The notes under the pieces: model-generated
Told to the model about the DNA's origin: nothing
Seen by the model: the letters and a program-made list of their open reading frames with translations, nothing else
The model's database searches: none
Program-made: the position numbers and the translations under genes
Part shown: one piece after another, positions 58,101 through 64,000 of the stretch
Layout: each line of letters opens with the position of its first letter
How positions within the stretch are numbered: the stretch's first letter is position 1
Source of the DNA: DASVHS01 sp035468985
GTDB taxonomy: Bacteria > Acidobacteriota > Thermoanaerobaculia > Gp7-AA8
Assembly: GCA_035468985.1 (NCBI GenBank)
Contig: DATISF010000047.1
Span: forward strand, 1 to 64,000
Direction of reading: 5' to 3'
Length of the DNA: 64,000 bases

Positions 58101-60077
58101 ATGCGCGTTTATCGAGACGATCAGAAGTTCCTGCAGTTCCGCATCAATGCCGTGATGTGGGGCATCGTGGCGGTCTTCGTGTTCCTGGCCGGATCGTTCT
58201 GGTTCGTTCAGGGGGTGCAGGCCGACAAGTATCGCGGCCTCTCGGAAGCGAACGCGTTGCGCGAGCTCGTGATCCCCGCGAAACGTGGCCTGATCATGGA
58301 TCACAACGGAAGGATCCTGGCCGACATCCAGCCGGCGTACTCGCTGACGGTCGATCGCATCGTCATGCGGCCGATGGTCAAGAGCGACCCGGCGCATCGG
58401 ACCAAGCTGGTCGCCTTTCTCGGCAGCGCTCTGGCCACGACGCCGCAGGACATCGAATCGCGCTTCGAAAAAGGAAGCGAGGTCCCGATCGCGCGGCCGC
58501 TGGTGGTCGGCGAAGACCTGACGATGGAGCAGGTGGCGTCGATTCAGGCGCAATCGGTCAGCTTCCCCGAGCTGAACGTCACGCCGGTCCAGCGGCGCAA
58601 CTATCCGTACGGCGTCATGGCCGCGCACGTGATGGGATTCATCGGCGAGGTCAACGAGAAAGAGCTCGCGCAGCACAAGGATCTGAAACCGGGCGATCTG
58701 ATCGGAAAGCGCGGCGTCGAGCTGATGTACGACAACTACCTTCGCGGGAAGGACGGCGCCGAATACTGGGAGTACGACAGCCACGGCCGCCGGCTCAGCG
58801 AATACGCTCCGGCGCGCAAGCAGGCTGTCGCCGGCGACAACGTTTACCTCACGCTCGATTTCGAGCTCCAGCGCCGCGCCGAGCAGTACCTCATCGAGAA
58901 CGAATTCGTCGGCTCCGTCGTCGCGCTCGATCCGCGAAACGGCGAAGTGCTGGCGATGGTGTCGTCGCCCGCGTACAACCCGAACGTCTACTCCAAGCGG
59001 TTCACGCCCGAGGTCTACAAGACGATCGCGTCGAATCCGTTCAAGATCGAGCTCAATCGCTGCATCCAGGGCCTGTACTCGCCGGGCTCGGTGTTCAAGA
59101 CGGTCATGGCCATGGCCGGGCTGTCTGAGAATGCGATCGACACTGGGACGACGTTCAATTGCGGCGGCACGGCCGTTTTCTTCAAACGCCGCTTCCGCTG
59201 CTGGAAGCGCGAAGGCCACGGCGCCGTCGCCGTCTCCAACGCGCTGAAAGTCTCCTGCGACATCTTCTTCTACAACGTCGGCGCGAAGCTCGGCATCGAC
59301 AAGATCTCGGAATTCGCTCACAAGCTGACGTTCGGCGAGCTGTCGAAGATCGATCTCGACGGTGAGAAAGCCGGCATCGTTCCGTCGACCGACTGGGCCA
59401 CCAGGAAACAGCGAAGGAAGTGGTATCCCAGCGAGACCATCTCCGTGGCCATCGGACAGGGACCGCTGATCGTCACGCCGCTGCAGGTGGCGAACATGAT
59501 GGCCGCCATCGCCAACGGCGGCACCGTCTATCAGCCGCACGTGGTGAAGCGGATCGAGACCGTCGATCCGAGCGGCCACGGCCGGTCGGTTGCCGTGCAG
59601 CCGAAGATCATCAACCAGGTTCATCTCGCCCCCGAAGCGCTCCAGACCGTCCGCCAGGGACTGTGGCGAGTGGTGAACGAACAGGGCGGAACCGGCGGCA
59701 ACGCCCGCGTGCAGGGTCTCGACATCTGCGGCAAGACCGGCACCGTGCAGGTCATCGCCCAGCGCGGCTGGATCAGCACCGCGAACATGCCGTTCGGCGC
59801 GCGCGATCACGCCTGGTTCGCATCCTTCGCGTCGCGCGACAACCCGTCGATGGTTGTCGTGGTGTTCGTCGAGCATGCCGGAACTCATGGCGGCACCGAC
59901 GCCGCTCCGCTGGCGAAACTGCTCTACGAATCGCGCTTCTCGCAGGAAGTCCGGAACGCGCGCCTCGACCTGAACAACCCCGAGACGATCGAAGCGATCA
60001 AGGAAGGGAAGACTCCCGTACCGGGACAGGCTCCGAAATCTCCGGCCACTCCGGCGGACACGAACCTCGGTCACTGA
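58101..60077 (+). CDS. mrdA: Penicillin-binding protein 2 (elongation transpeptidase)
   Basis: 658 residues: one N-terminal helix (AVMWGIVAVFVFLAGSFWFV), dimerisation domain (ANALRELVIPAKRGLIMDHN), and transpeptidase domain with SxxK (Ser330, SPGSVFKTVMA), SCDIFFYN for SxN (the Ser-Cys-Asp form usual in PBP2), and KTGT (GKTGTVQVIAQ). It cross-links peptidoglycan during side-wall growth with RodA. It lies 8 nt after mreD and 4 nt before rodA. Confidence 0.97.
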   Translation: MRVYRDDQKFLQFRINAVMWGIVAVFVFLAGSFWFVQGVQADKYRGLSEANALRELVIPAKRGLIMDHNGRILADIQPAYSLTVDRIVMRPMVKSDPAHRTKLVAFLGSALATTPQDIESRFEKGSEVPIARPLVVGEDLTMEQVASIQAQSVSFPELNVTPVQRRNYPYGVMAAHVMGFIGEVNEKELAQHKDLKPGDLIGKRGVELMYDNYLRGKDGAEYWEYDSHGRRLSEYAPARKQAVAGDNVYLTLDFELQRRAEQYLIENEFVGSVVALDPRNGEVLAMVSSPAYNPNVYSKRFTPEVYKTIASNPFKIELNRCIQGLYSPGSVFKTVMAMAGLSENAIDTGTTFNCGGTAVFFKRRFRCWKREGHGAVAVSNALKVSCDIFFYNVGAKLGIDKISEFAHKLTFGELSKIDLDGEKAGIVPSTDWATRKQRRKWYPSETISVAIGQGPLIVTPLQVANMMAAIANGGTVYQPHVVKRIETVDPSGHGRSVAVQPKIINQVHLAPEALQTVRQGLWRVVNEQGGTGGNARVQGLDICGKTGTVQVIAQRGWISTANMPFGARDHAWFASFASRDNPSMVVVVFVEHAGTHGGTDAAPLAKLLYESRFSQEVRNARLDLNNPETIEAIKEGKTPVPGQAPKSPATPADTNLGH

Positions 60078-60081
60078 TTCC

Positions 60082-61185
60082 ATGCTCCAGGAACGCTCGC
60101 GCAGCTTCACGACCCTCGACCTGAACTTCATCGGAACGGCTCTGGTCATCGCCGCCATCGGCTGCATGCTGATCTACAGCGCCACCTACTTCAGCGACCC
60201 CGGCCTCGGCATCTTCAAGAGACAGATCCTCTGGATGGCCATCGGCCTGGTGCTGATGATCATGTTCATCACGGTCGACTACCACGTGCTGTTCGACATC
60301 GCACCGATCCTTTACGGCATCGGCATCGCCCTGCTCGTCTATCTATTGCTTTGGGGAAAAGTAACGGCGCACGTGCGCTCGTGGATCCACATCGGCGGGT
60401 TTCAGTTTCAGCCCGCGGAGTTCATGAAGATCTTCACGGCGCTGATGCTGGCGAAGTATTTCGATTCGAACGACCGCGCGTACCTGAATTTCCGATCGTT
60501 CGTCTGGGCGATGGGAATCATCGCTCTCCCGATGCTGCTGATCATCGTTCAGCCCGACTTCGGCACGGCCGCAACCTTCTTCCCGCTCGTCGCCGTGGCG
60601 ATGTTCTTCGGCGGAATCCGCATCCGCATCTGGCTGCTCATGATCCTGATCGTGGCCCTGCTCGTCCCCATGGCCTGGACCATGTTCCTCAAGCCCTATC
60701 AGAGGGAACGGATCATGATCTTTCTCAATCCGGAGCGCGATCCGCTCGGATCGGGATATCAGGTCACGCAGGCGAAAATCGCCATCGGCTCAGGCGGAAT
60801 TCACGGCAAGGGGTTCAAGCAGGGGACGCAGGCGGCGCTCGGATTCCTCCCCGCCCGTCACACCGACTTCATCTTCGCCGTTCTCGGCGAAGAGTGGGGA
60901 TTCATCGGCGTGGTGATCGTGCTCGGCCTGTATCTCTACATGATCATCCAGTCGATGACCTTCGCGAAACACGCGCGCGATCGCGGCGGGACGTTCCTGA
61001 TCATCTGCCTGATCTCGTTCATCATCTTTCACGTGCTGATCAACGTGTCGATGCAGATCGGCGTGCTGCCCACGACCGGAATCCCGCTGCCGCTGGTCTC
61101 GTACGGCGGCTCGTCGACGATGATGTTCATGATCGCCATCGGGCTGATCGCGAACGTGGACATGCGCCGGTTCGTCAACGTCTGA
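60082..61185 (+). CDS. rodA: Peptidoglycan glycosyltransferase RodA
   Basis: 367 residues, SEDS family with about ten helices. RSWIHIGGFQFQPAEFMKIF, LLIIVQPDFGTAATFF (the conserved Asp in QPDxG), GFLPARHTDFIFAVLGEEWG and LVSYGGSSTM are all classic. It polymerises lipid II with PBP2. The last 11 nt overlap the convergent S4-domain gene. Confidence 0.97.
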   Translation: MLQERSRSFTTLDLNFIGTALVIAAIGCMLIYSATYFSDPGLGIFKRQILWMAIGLVLMIMFITVDYHVLFDIAPILYGIGIALLVYLLLWGKVTAHVRSWIHIGGFQFQPAEFMKIFTALMLAKYFDSNDRAYLNFRSFVWAMGIIALPMLLIIVQPDFGTAATFFPLVAVAMFFGGIRIRIWLLMILIVALLVPMAWTMFLKPYQRERIMIFLNPERDPLGSGYQVTQAKIAIGSGGIHGKGFKQGTQAALGFLPARHTDFIFAVLGEEWGFIGVVIVLGLYLYMIIQSMTFAKHARDRGGTFLIICLISFIIFHVLINVSMQIGVLPTTGIPLPLVSYGGSSTMMFMIAIGLIANVDMRRFVNV

Positions 61186-61528
61186 AGCGTTCGATCTCGC
61201 GGCGCTCTTTTTTCGTGGGGCGCCCCGCTCCCCGATCGCGGAACGATGCCACCGGCAGCTCCTGCTGCACCGGCGTTTCGTCGAGGTAAGCCGTCCGGGC
61301 CGCCTCTTTCGGCAGCTGGCCGTCGGGAAGAACGATGGCCACCACGCGGCGGAAGCGGTCGTTCAGCAGAAACTCGACGACATCGCCTTCCTTGATGTTG
61401 GCGGCAGGCTTGACGCGCAGGCCGTTGATCTTGACCTTCCCGCCGCGGCAGGCCTCGGCCGCCTCGTCCCGGTGTTTGAAGAGGCAAACATGCTTGAGCC
61501 AGTGGTCGATTCGATGCCGTTCCGTCAA
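61175..61528 (-). CDS. S4-domain RNA-binding protein (Hsp15-like)
   Basis: 117 residues. The S4 fold RIDHWLKHVCLFKHRDEAAE...GGKVKINGLRVKPAANIKEGDVVEF, given in pieces, fits HslR/Hsp15 heat-shock proteins that bind stalled 50S subunits. The C-terminus is basic (GRPTKKERREIERFRR), another Hsp15 trait. The start at TTG 61528 is chosen from family length. It is divergent from the HU gene with 18 nt between starts. Confidence 0.85.
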   Translation of the reverse strand: MTERHRIDHWLKHVCLFKHRDEAAEACRGGKVKINGLRVKPAANIKEGDVVEFLLNDRFRRVVAIVLPDGQLPKEAARTAYLDETPVQQELPVASFRDRGAGRPTKKERREIERFRR

Positions 61529-61533
61529 GCGGC

Positions 61534-61539
61534 TATAAT
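61534..61539 (+). promoter_or_regulatory. Consensus -10 TATAAT, 7 nt before the HU gene
   Basis: A perfect TATAAT ends 7 nt before the ATG at 61547 with no Shine-Dalgarno between. -35 is weak (TTCGAT, 18-nt spacing). The clearest leaderless candidate of the window. Confidence 0.6.
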
Positions 61540-61546
61540 CCTCGCC

Positions 61547-61816
61547 ATGATCAAGGCCGATATCGTCAACAAGGTCGCCGAGGTGTCGGAAATTTCTAGG
61601 GTGAAGGCGGCCCAGGCCGTCGACACCGTCATCGAAGGCCTCCGCAACGCCCTGGCCCGCGGACAGCGCATCGAACTGCGCGGGTTCGGCGTGTTCCAGG
61701 TCAAGCAGCGGAAGAAAGGGATCGGGCGCAATCCCAAAACCGGCGTCGAAGTGAAGATCCCGCCCGGCAACACGATCCGTTTCAAGCCGGGCAAGGAGCT
61801 GCGCAACCTGCTGTAA
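61547..61816 (+). CDS. HU/IHF-family DNA-binding protein
   Basis: 89 residues. KADIVNKVAEVSEISRVKAA (dimer helices), ELRGFGVFQVKQRKKGIGRN and the beta-arm PKTGVEVKIPPGNTIRFKPG, quoted in parts, are the HU/IHF signature, with the intercalating proline in the NPKTG region. It bends and packages DNA. The ATG directly follows a TATAAT, and an upstream in-frame extension is rejected. A strong terminator follows. Whether it is HU or IHF-like cannot be decided. Confidence 0.95.
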   Translation: MIKADIVNKVAEVSEISRVKAAQAVDTVIEGLRNALARGQRIELRGFGVFQVKQRKKGIGRNPKTGVEVKIPPGNTIRFKPGKELRNLL

Positions 61817-61841
61817 CAAACGAAACCGAACTGTCACGGTT

Positions 61842-61871
61842 GAAAGGACGCCGCAACGGCGTCCTTTCCTT
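61842..61871 (+). terminator. Intrinsic terminator after the HU gene
   Basis: GAAAGGACGCCG-CAA-CGGCGTCCTTTC, a perfect 12-bp stem, followed by CTTT. 25 nt after the stop. Confidence 0.88.
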
Positions 61872-61954
61872 TGCGTGAACAATTCGAAATACGGCCCAAC
61901 CGGCTGAAACCCGCTCTCGTCTTCATCGAATCAGTCCCCCGGAAGGAGATTCTG

Positions 61955-62374
61955 ATGAAAACGTTTGCCTCTGCTCTCGTCCTGCTGCTCGCCGTCGGGT
62001 GCGCGTCCGCTCCTGCGACCTCGTCGAATGAGGGCGGCGCCGGTTCCGCGGCCGGCTTCACCAACAATCTGAAAAATGCCCCCGACTACATCCTGCTCTC
62101 TTCGCCCAATCAGGTCCGCACGTACGATTTCAGCTCCGCGCTCGAGCCGCGCGGACTGCACGTCCGTGGCGCCATGACGAATCGCGGCTTCATGGCCGCG
62201 GGCGACATCCAGGGAAGCGGAAAGTTTTGCGCCGACGGCAAGGACTGGCTGAGCCTCTCCGATCTGAAGGTCCACTCGGCAGCAGAAGGGAAGACGCCCG
62301 CTGCGCCGTACATCGTCGGCTGTGCCACCACCAGCGGTTTCCAACCCGCATCGCGCGCCATCGTGATGCAGTAA
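61955..62374 (+). CDS. Small lipoprotein of unknown function
   Basis: 139 residues. AAGGAG lies 8 nt before the ATG. Lipobox ALVLLLAVGC with the modified Cys followed by ASAPA. The mature part (TNRGFMAAGDIQGSGKFCAD, APYIVGCATTSGFQP) has two more Cys that could pair. No family recognised. Confidence 0.75.
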   Translation: MKTFASALVLLLAVGCASAPATSSNEGGAGSAAGFTNNLKNAPDYILLSSPNQVRTYDFSSALEPRGLHVRGAMTNRGFMAAGDIQGSGKFCADGKDWLSLSDLKVHSAAEGKTPAAPYIVGCATTSGFQPASRAIVMQ

Positions 62375-62394
62375 GCAGCCTCCTCTCTTTCGTC

Positions 62395-62438
62395 AGGCAG
62401 GCCGCCGGTTTGGCTGCGACCGGCGGCCATTTTTTTTC
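62395..62438 (+). terminator. Probable intrinsic terminator of the lipoprotein gene
   Basis: GGCCGCCGG and CCGGCGGCC are complementary 9-mers (62400-62408 and 62420-62428) followed by ATTTTTTTTC. It lies ~25 nt beyond the stop at 62374. Confidence 0.85.
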
Positions 62439-62443
62439 TCGGT

Positions 62444-62449
62444 TAAACT
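62444..62449 (+). promoter_or_regulatory. -10-like hexamer TAAACT, 7 nt before the aldolase gene
   Basis: TAAACT ends 7 nt before the GTG at 62457. Same hexamer as before the YjbR-like gene. It follows the GCCGGTTTGGC...GCCGGCGGCC stem and T8 run (62431-62438), which looks like a terminator of the lipoprotein gene. Confidence 0.4.
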
Positions 62450-62456
62450 CCGCCCC

Positions 62457-63098
62457 GTGCTGACCGAGTACCAGCTGAAGCAGGCGATCGTCCGCGTGGC
62501 ACGGCGACTCGACGAAAAAGGGATTCTGACGTCGACTGACGGCAACCTGTCGGCGCTCCTCGAAGACGGCGGAACGCTGATCACGCCGAGCGGATCGTGC
62601 AAGGGGCAGCTGGAGCCCGAAAAGATCGTCCGTCTCTATCGGGATGGCTCGCCACGCTCCGGCAAGCCCTCCTCCGAGATCGCGCTGCACAGGATGATCT
62701 ACGCGCGGCGCCCCGACGTCCGGGCCATCGTGCATGCGCATCCGCCCTATGCCACCGCCTACGCCGTCGCCGGGACGCCGCTCGACCAGCCGATCCTTTC
62801 CGAGGCCATCCTGACGCTGGGTCGCGTGCCGGTGGCGTCGTACGCGATGCCCACGGCCGAGGAGTTGGCGCGGAGTGTCGAGCCGCTGGTCGCGGCGCAT
62901 GATGCCGTCCTGCTGCGTTTTCATGGCGCGATTTGTTTCGCGCGCGATATCGAACAAGCCGGATTTCTGATGGAGACGCTCGAGCACGTCGCCAGGATCG
63001 ACTTCATCCGACGCGCCCTCGGCTCCAATGAGGTGATCCCCGCGCACGAAGTGGCGCGCCTCGAAGAGTTGCGCGCGGCCATGCGCGCGGCGCGGTAG
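62457..63098 (+). CDS. Class II aldolase/adducin-family protein
   Basis: 213 residues. TDGNLSALL (phosphate loop), ITPSGSCKGQLEP, catalytic Glu in SSEIALHRMIY (Glu74), zinc ligands His93 and His95 in VHAHPPYATAYA, and third His in LRFHGAICF. This matches fuculose-1-phosphate aldolase/ribulose-phosphate epimerase-type enzymes. The substrate is unknown. GTG start; no Shine-Dalgarno. Confidence 0.9.
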   Translation: MLTEYQLKQAIVRVARRLDEKGILTSTDGNLSALLEDGGTLITPSGSCKGQLEPEKIVRLYRDGSPRSGKPSSEIALHRMIYARRPDVRAIVHAHPPYATAYAVAGTPLDQPILSEAILTLGRVPVASYAMPTAEELARSVEPLVAAHDAVLLRFHGAICFARDIEQAGFLMETLEHVARIDFIRRALGSNEVIPAHEVARLEELRAAMRAAR

Positions 63099-63115
63099 AC
63101 CGTTTTTTCGTCAGT

Positions 63116-63121
63116 TACAAT
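63116..63121 (+). promoter_or_regulatory. -10-like hexamer TACAAT, 6 nt before guaA
   Basis: TACAAT ends 6 nt before the GTG at 63128, again without a Shine-Dalgarno. The CGTTTTTT just upstream may be part of a terminator of the aldolase gene. Confidence 0.5.
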
Positions 63122-63127
63122 CCGACG

Positions 63128-64000
63128 GTGCAGCCGCAGCAGACCGTCCTCGTCCTCGACTTCGGATCGCAATACACACAGCTGATCGCACGCCGCATTC
63201 GGGAGCAGCGCGTGTATTCGGTCGTCCACTCGTTCGACTATCCGGTCGACGAGATCCGCAAGCTCGCGCCGCGCGCGATCATCCTTTCCGGCGGGCCGCA
63301 ATCGGTGTATGCCGAGAACGCGCCGGCGTGTTCCCGCGAAATCTTCGATCTCGGCATCCCCATCCTCGGCATCTGCTACGGGATGATGATCACGGCGTAT
63401 CTGCTGGACGGGAAAGTCGACGCCGCCGAGGCGCGCGAGTTCGGCCGCGCGGAGCTCGAGGTGATCAAGGAATCGCCTCTGTTCGCCGGCACGCCGAAGC
63501 GCCAGCAGGTCTGGGAAAGCCACGGCGATCGAATCGTGCAGGCGCCGCCGGGGTTCGATGTCACGGCCACATCGAAGAACGCGCCGGTCAGCGCGTTCGA
63601 GCATCGCCAGCGGCGCTGTTTCGGGATCGAGTTTCACCCCGAGGTCACACATAGCGAAGCGGGAGCGCAGATCCTGCAAAACTTCCTGTTCGACATCGCC
63701 GGCTGCGAGCCGAACTGGAACCTCGGCGATTTCCGCAAGCGCAAAGTCGAAGAGATCCGCAAGCAGGTTGGAGACCGCAATGTGATCGCCGCGGTCAGCG
63801 GCGGCGTCGACTCCTCGGTCGCAGCGCTGCTCGTGTCCGAAGCAATCGGCGATCAGCTCACCGCGATTTTCGTCGACAACGGCGTGCTCCGGAAGGACGA
63901 GGCCATCCAGGTCGTGTCGCGCCTGAGCGAAGGCCTCGGCATGCACATCGTTGCCGTCGACGCGAAACAGCGCTTCTACCAGAAGCTCGCCGGCGTCGAA
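63128..64000 (+). CDS. guaA: GMP synthase (glutamine-hydrolysing), N-terminal part (3' truncated)
   Basis: 291 codons, running off the window. Glutamine amidotransferase domain (~5-195): VLVLDFGSQYTQLIARRIRE, the nucleophile Cys83 in GICYGMM, and FHPEV with the catalytic His. The ATP-pyrophosphatase domain then starts with the PP-loop AAVSGGVDSSVAALLV and FVDNGVLRKDEA. It converts XMP to GMP. The residue after GICYGM is Met where GuaA nearly always has Gln; the effect on glutamine use is unknown. GTG start; possibly leaderless. Confidence 0.96.
   Translation, partial: MQPQQTVLVLDFGSQYTQLIARRIREQRVYSVVHSFDYPVDEIRKLAPRAIILSGGPQSVYAENAPACSREIFDLGIPILGICYGMMITAYLLDGKVDAAEAREFGRAELEVIKESPLFAGTPKRQQVWESHGDRIVQAPPGFDVTATSKNAPVSAFEHRQRRCFGIEFHPEVTHSEAGAQILQNFLFDIAGCEPNWNLGDFRKRKVEEIRKQVGDRNVIAAVSGGVDSSVAALLVSEAIGDQLTAIFVDNGVLRKDEAIQVVSRLSEGLGMHIVAVDAKQRFYQKLAGVE

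Noticed and set aside
58035..60167. A 710-codon minus-strand open frame opposite mrdA
   Set aside because: Shadow of PBP2, which has all its motifs on the plus strand. No ribosome-binding site or protein-like features.
61472..61546. N-terminal extension of the HU protein
   Set aside because: Overlaps the divergent S4 gene and the TATAAT promoter; HU proteins start at MIKADIV-type sequence.

Overview
The window is a GC-rich, gene-dense chromosomal segment from a diderm (Gram-negative-type) bacterium. The diderm call rests on two SurA/PpiC-type periplasmic chaperones, a PpiD homologue, several lipoproteins and a large C-terminal outer-membrane barrel. The gene mix (three adjacent GT4 glycosyltransferases, CHASE2 cyclase, DUF4097, RNase J, cyanobacterial-type UppP, many dispersed small palindromic repeats) looks most like Acidobacteriota (Thermoanaerobaculia/Vicinamibacteria-like). 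That placement is an inference from gene style, not a phylogeny. No plasmid, prophage, CRISPR or rRNA signal was seen. Both edges cut a gene: mfd at the left, guaA at the right.

Layout. 1-4.5 kb: mfd end, two peptidyl-prolyl isomerases, a sirtuin, a four-helix-bundle (S23/Avd-like) cassette and radC. 4.6-10.4 kb: sialidase-like propeller lipoprotein, ilvE, SDR plus rhomboid, and a coiled-coil methyltransferase. 10.4-12.8 kb: ribosomal operon rpsF-rpsR-DUF2232-rplI with a promoter and a structured leader. 12.8-18.8 kb: large secreted protein, tRNA-Thr, small HTH protein, tRNA-Arg, YjbR-like protein and a GT39-type membrane protein. 18.7-22.3 kb: yceD-rpmF-plsX-fabD-fabG. 22.3-26.8 kb: hypothetical protein and three overlapping GT4 genes. 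26.8-27.1 kb: an AT-rich promoter, a possible leader ORF with attenuator, a 19-residue lysine-rich peptide and a terminator. 27.1-31.2 kb: CHASE2 cyclase, secreted protein, M48 protease and DUF4097, all overlapping. 31.2-43.6 kb: tRNA nucleotidyltransferase-like, FAH, hpt, uppP, rnj, asnS, dynamin-like, DAG kinase-like, a LolA-like/barrel fusion and DoxX. 43.6-49.1 kb: a decayed S74 pseudogene, hydrolase, membrane protein, GNAT and a tandem-repeat secreted protein. 49.2-54.0 kb: threonine dehydratase-like, rarA, thioesterase and ppiD. 54.1-61.2 kb: FecR-domain protein then mreB-mreC-mreD-mrdA-rodA. 61.2-64 kb: S4 protein, HU, lipoprotein, class II aldolase and guaA.

Themes. Envelope growth dominates (mreBCD/mrdA/rodA, uppP, PpiD/SurA-like folding factors, lipid synthesis). 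The most unusual features are at the DNA level: (i) short tandem arrays of 7- or 8-bp words, often in inverted pairs; (ii) a ~145-bp inverted-repeat element present twice; (iii) at least eight genes whose stop codon or C-terminus lies inside such repeats; (iv) a -10-like hexamer repeatedly placed 6-8 nt before the start codon, suggesting leaderless mRNAs; (v) a self-contained transcription unit for a 19-residue lysine-rich peptide.
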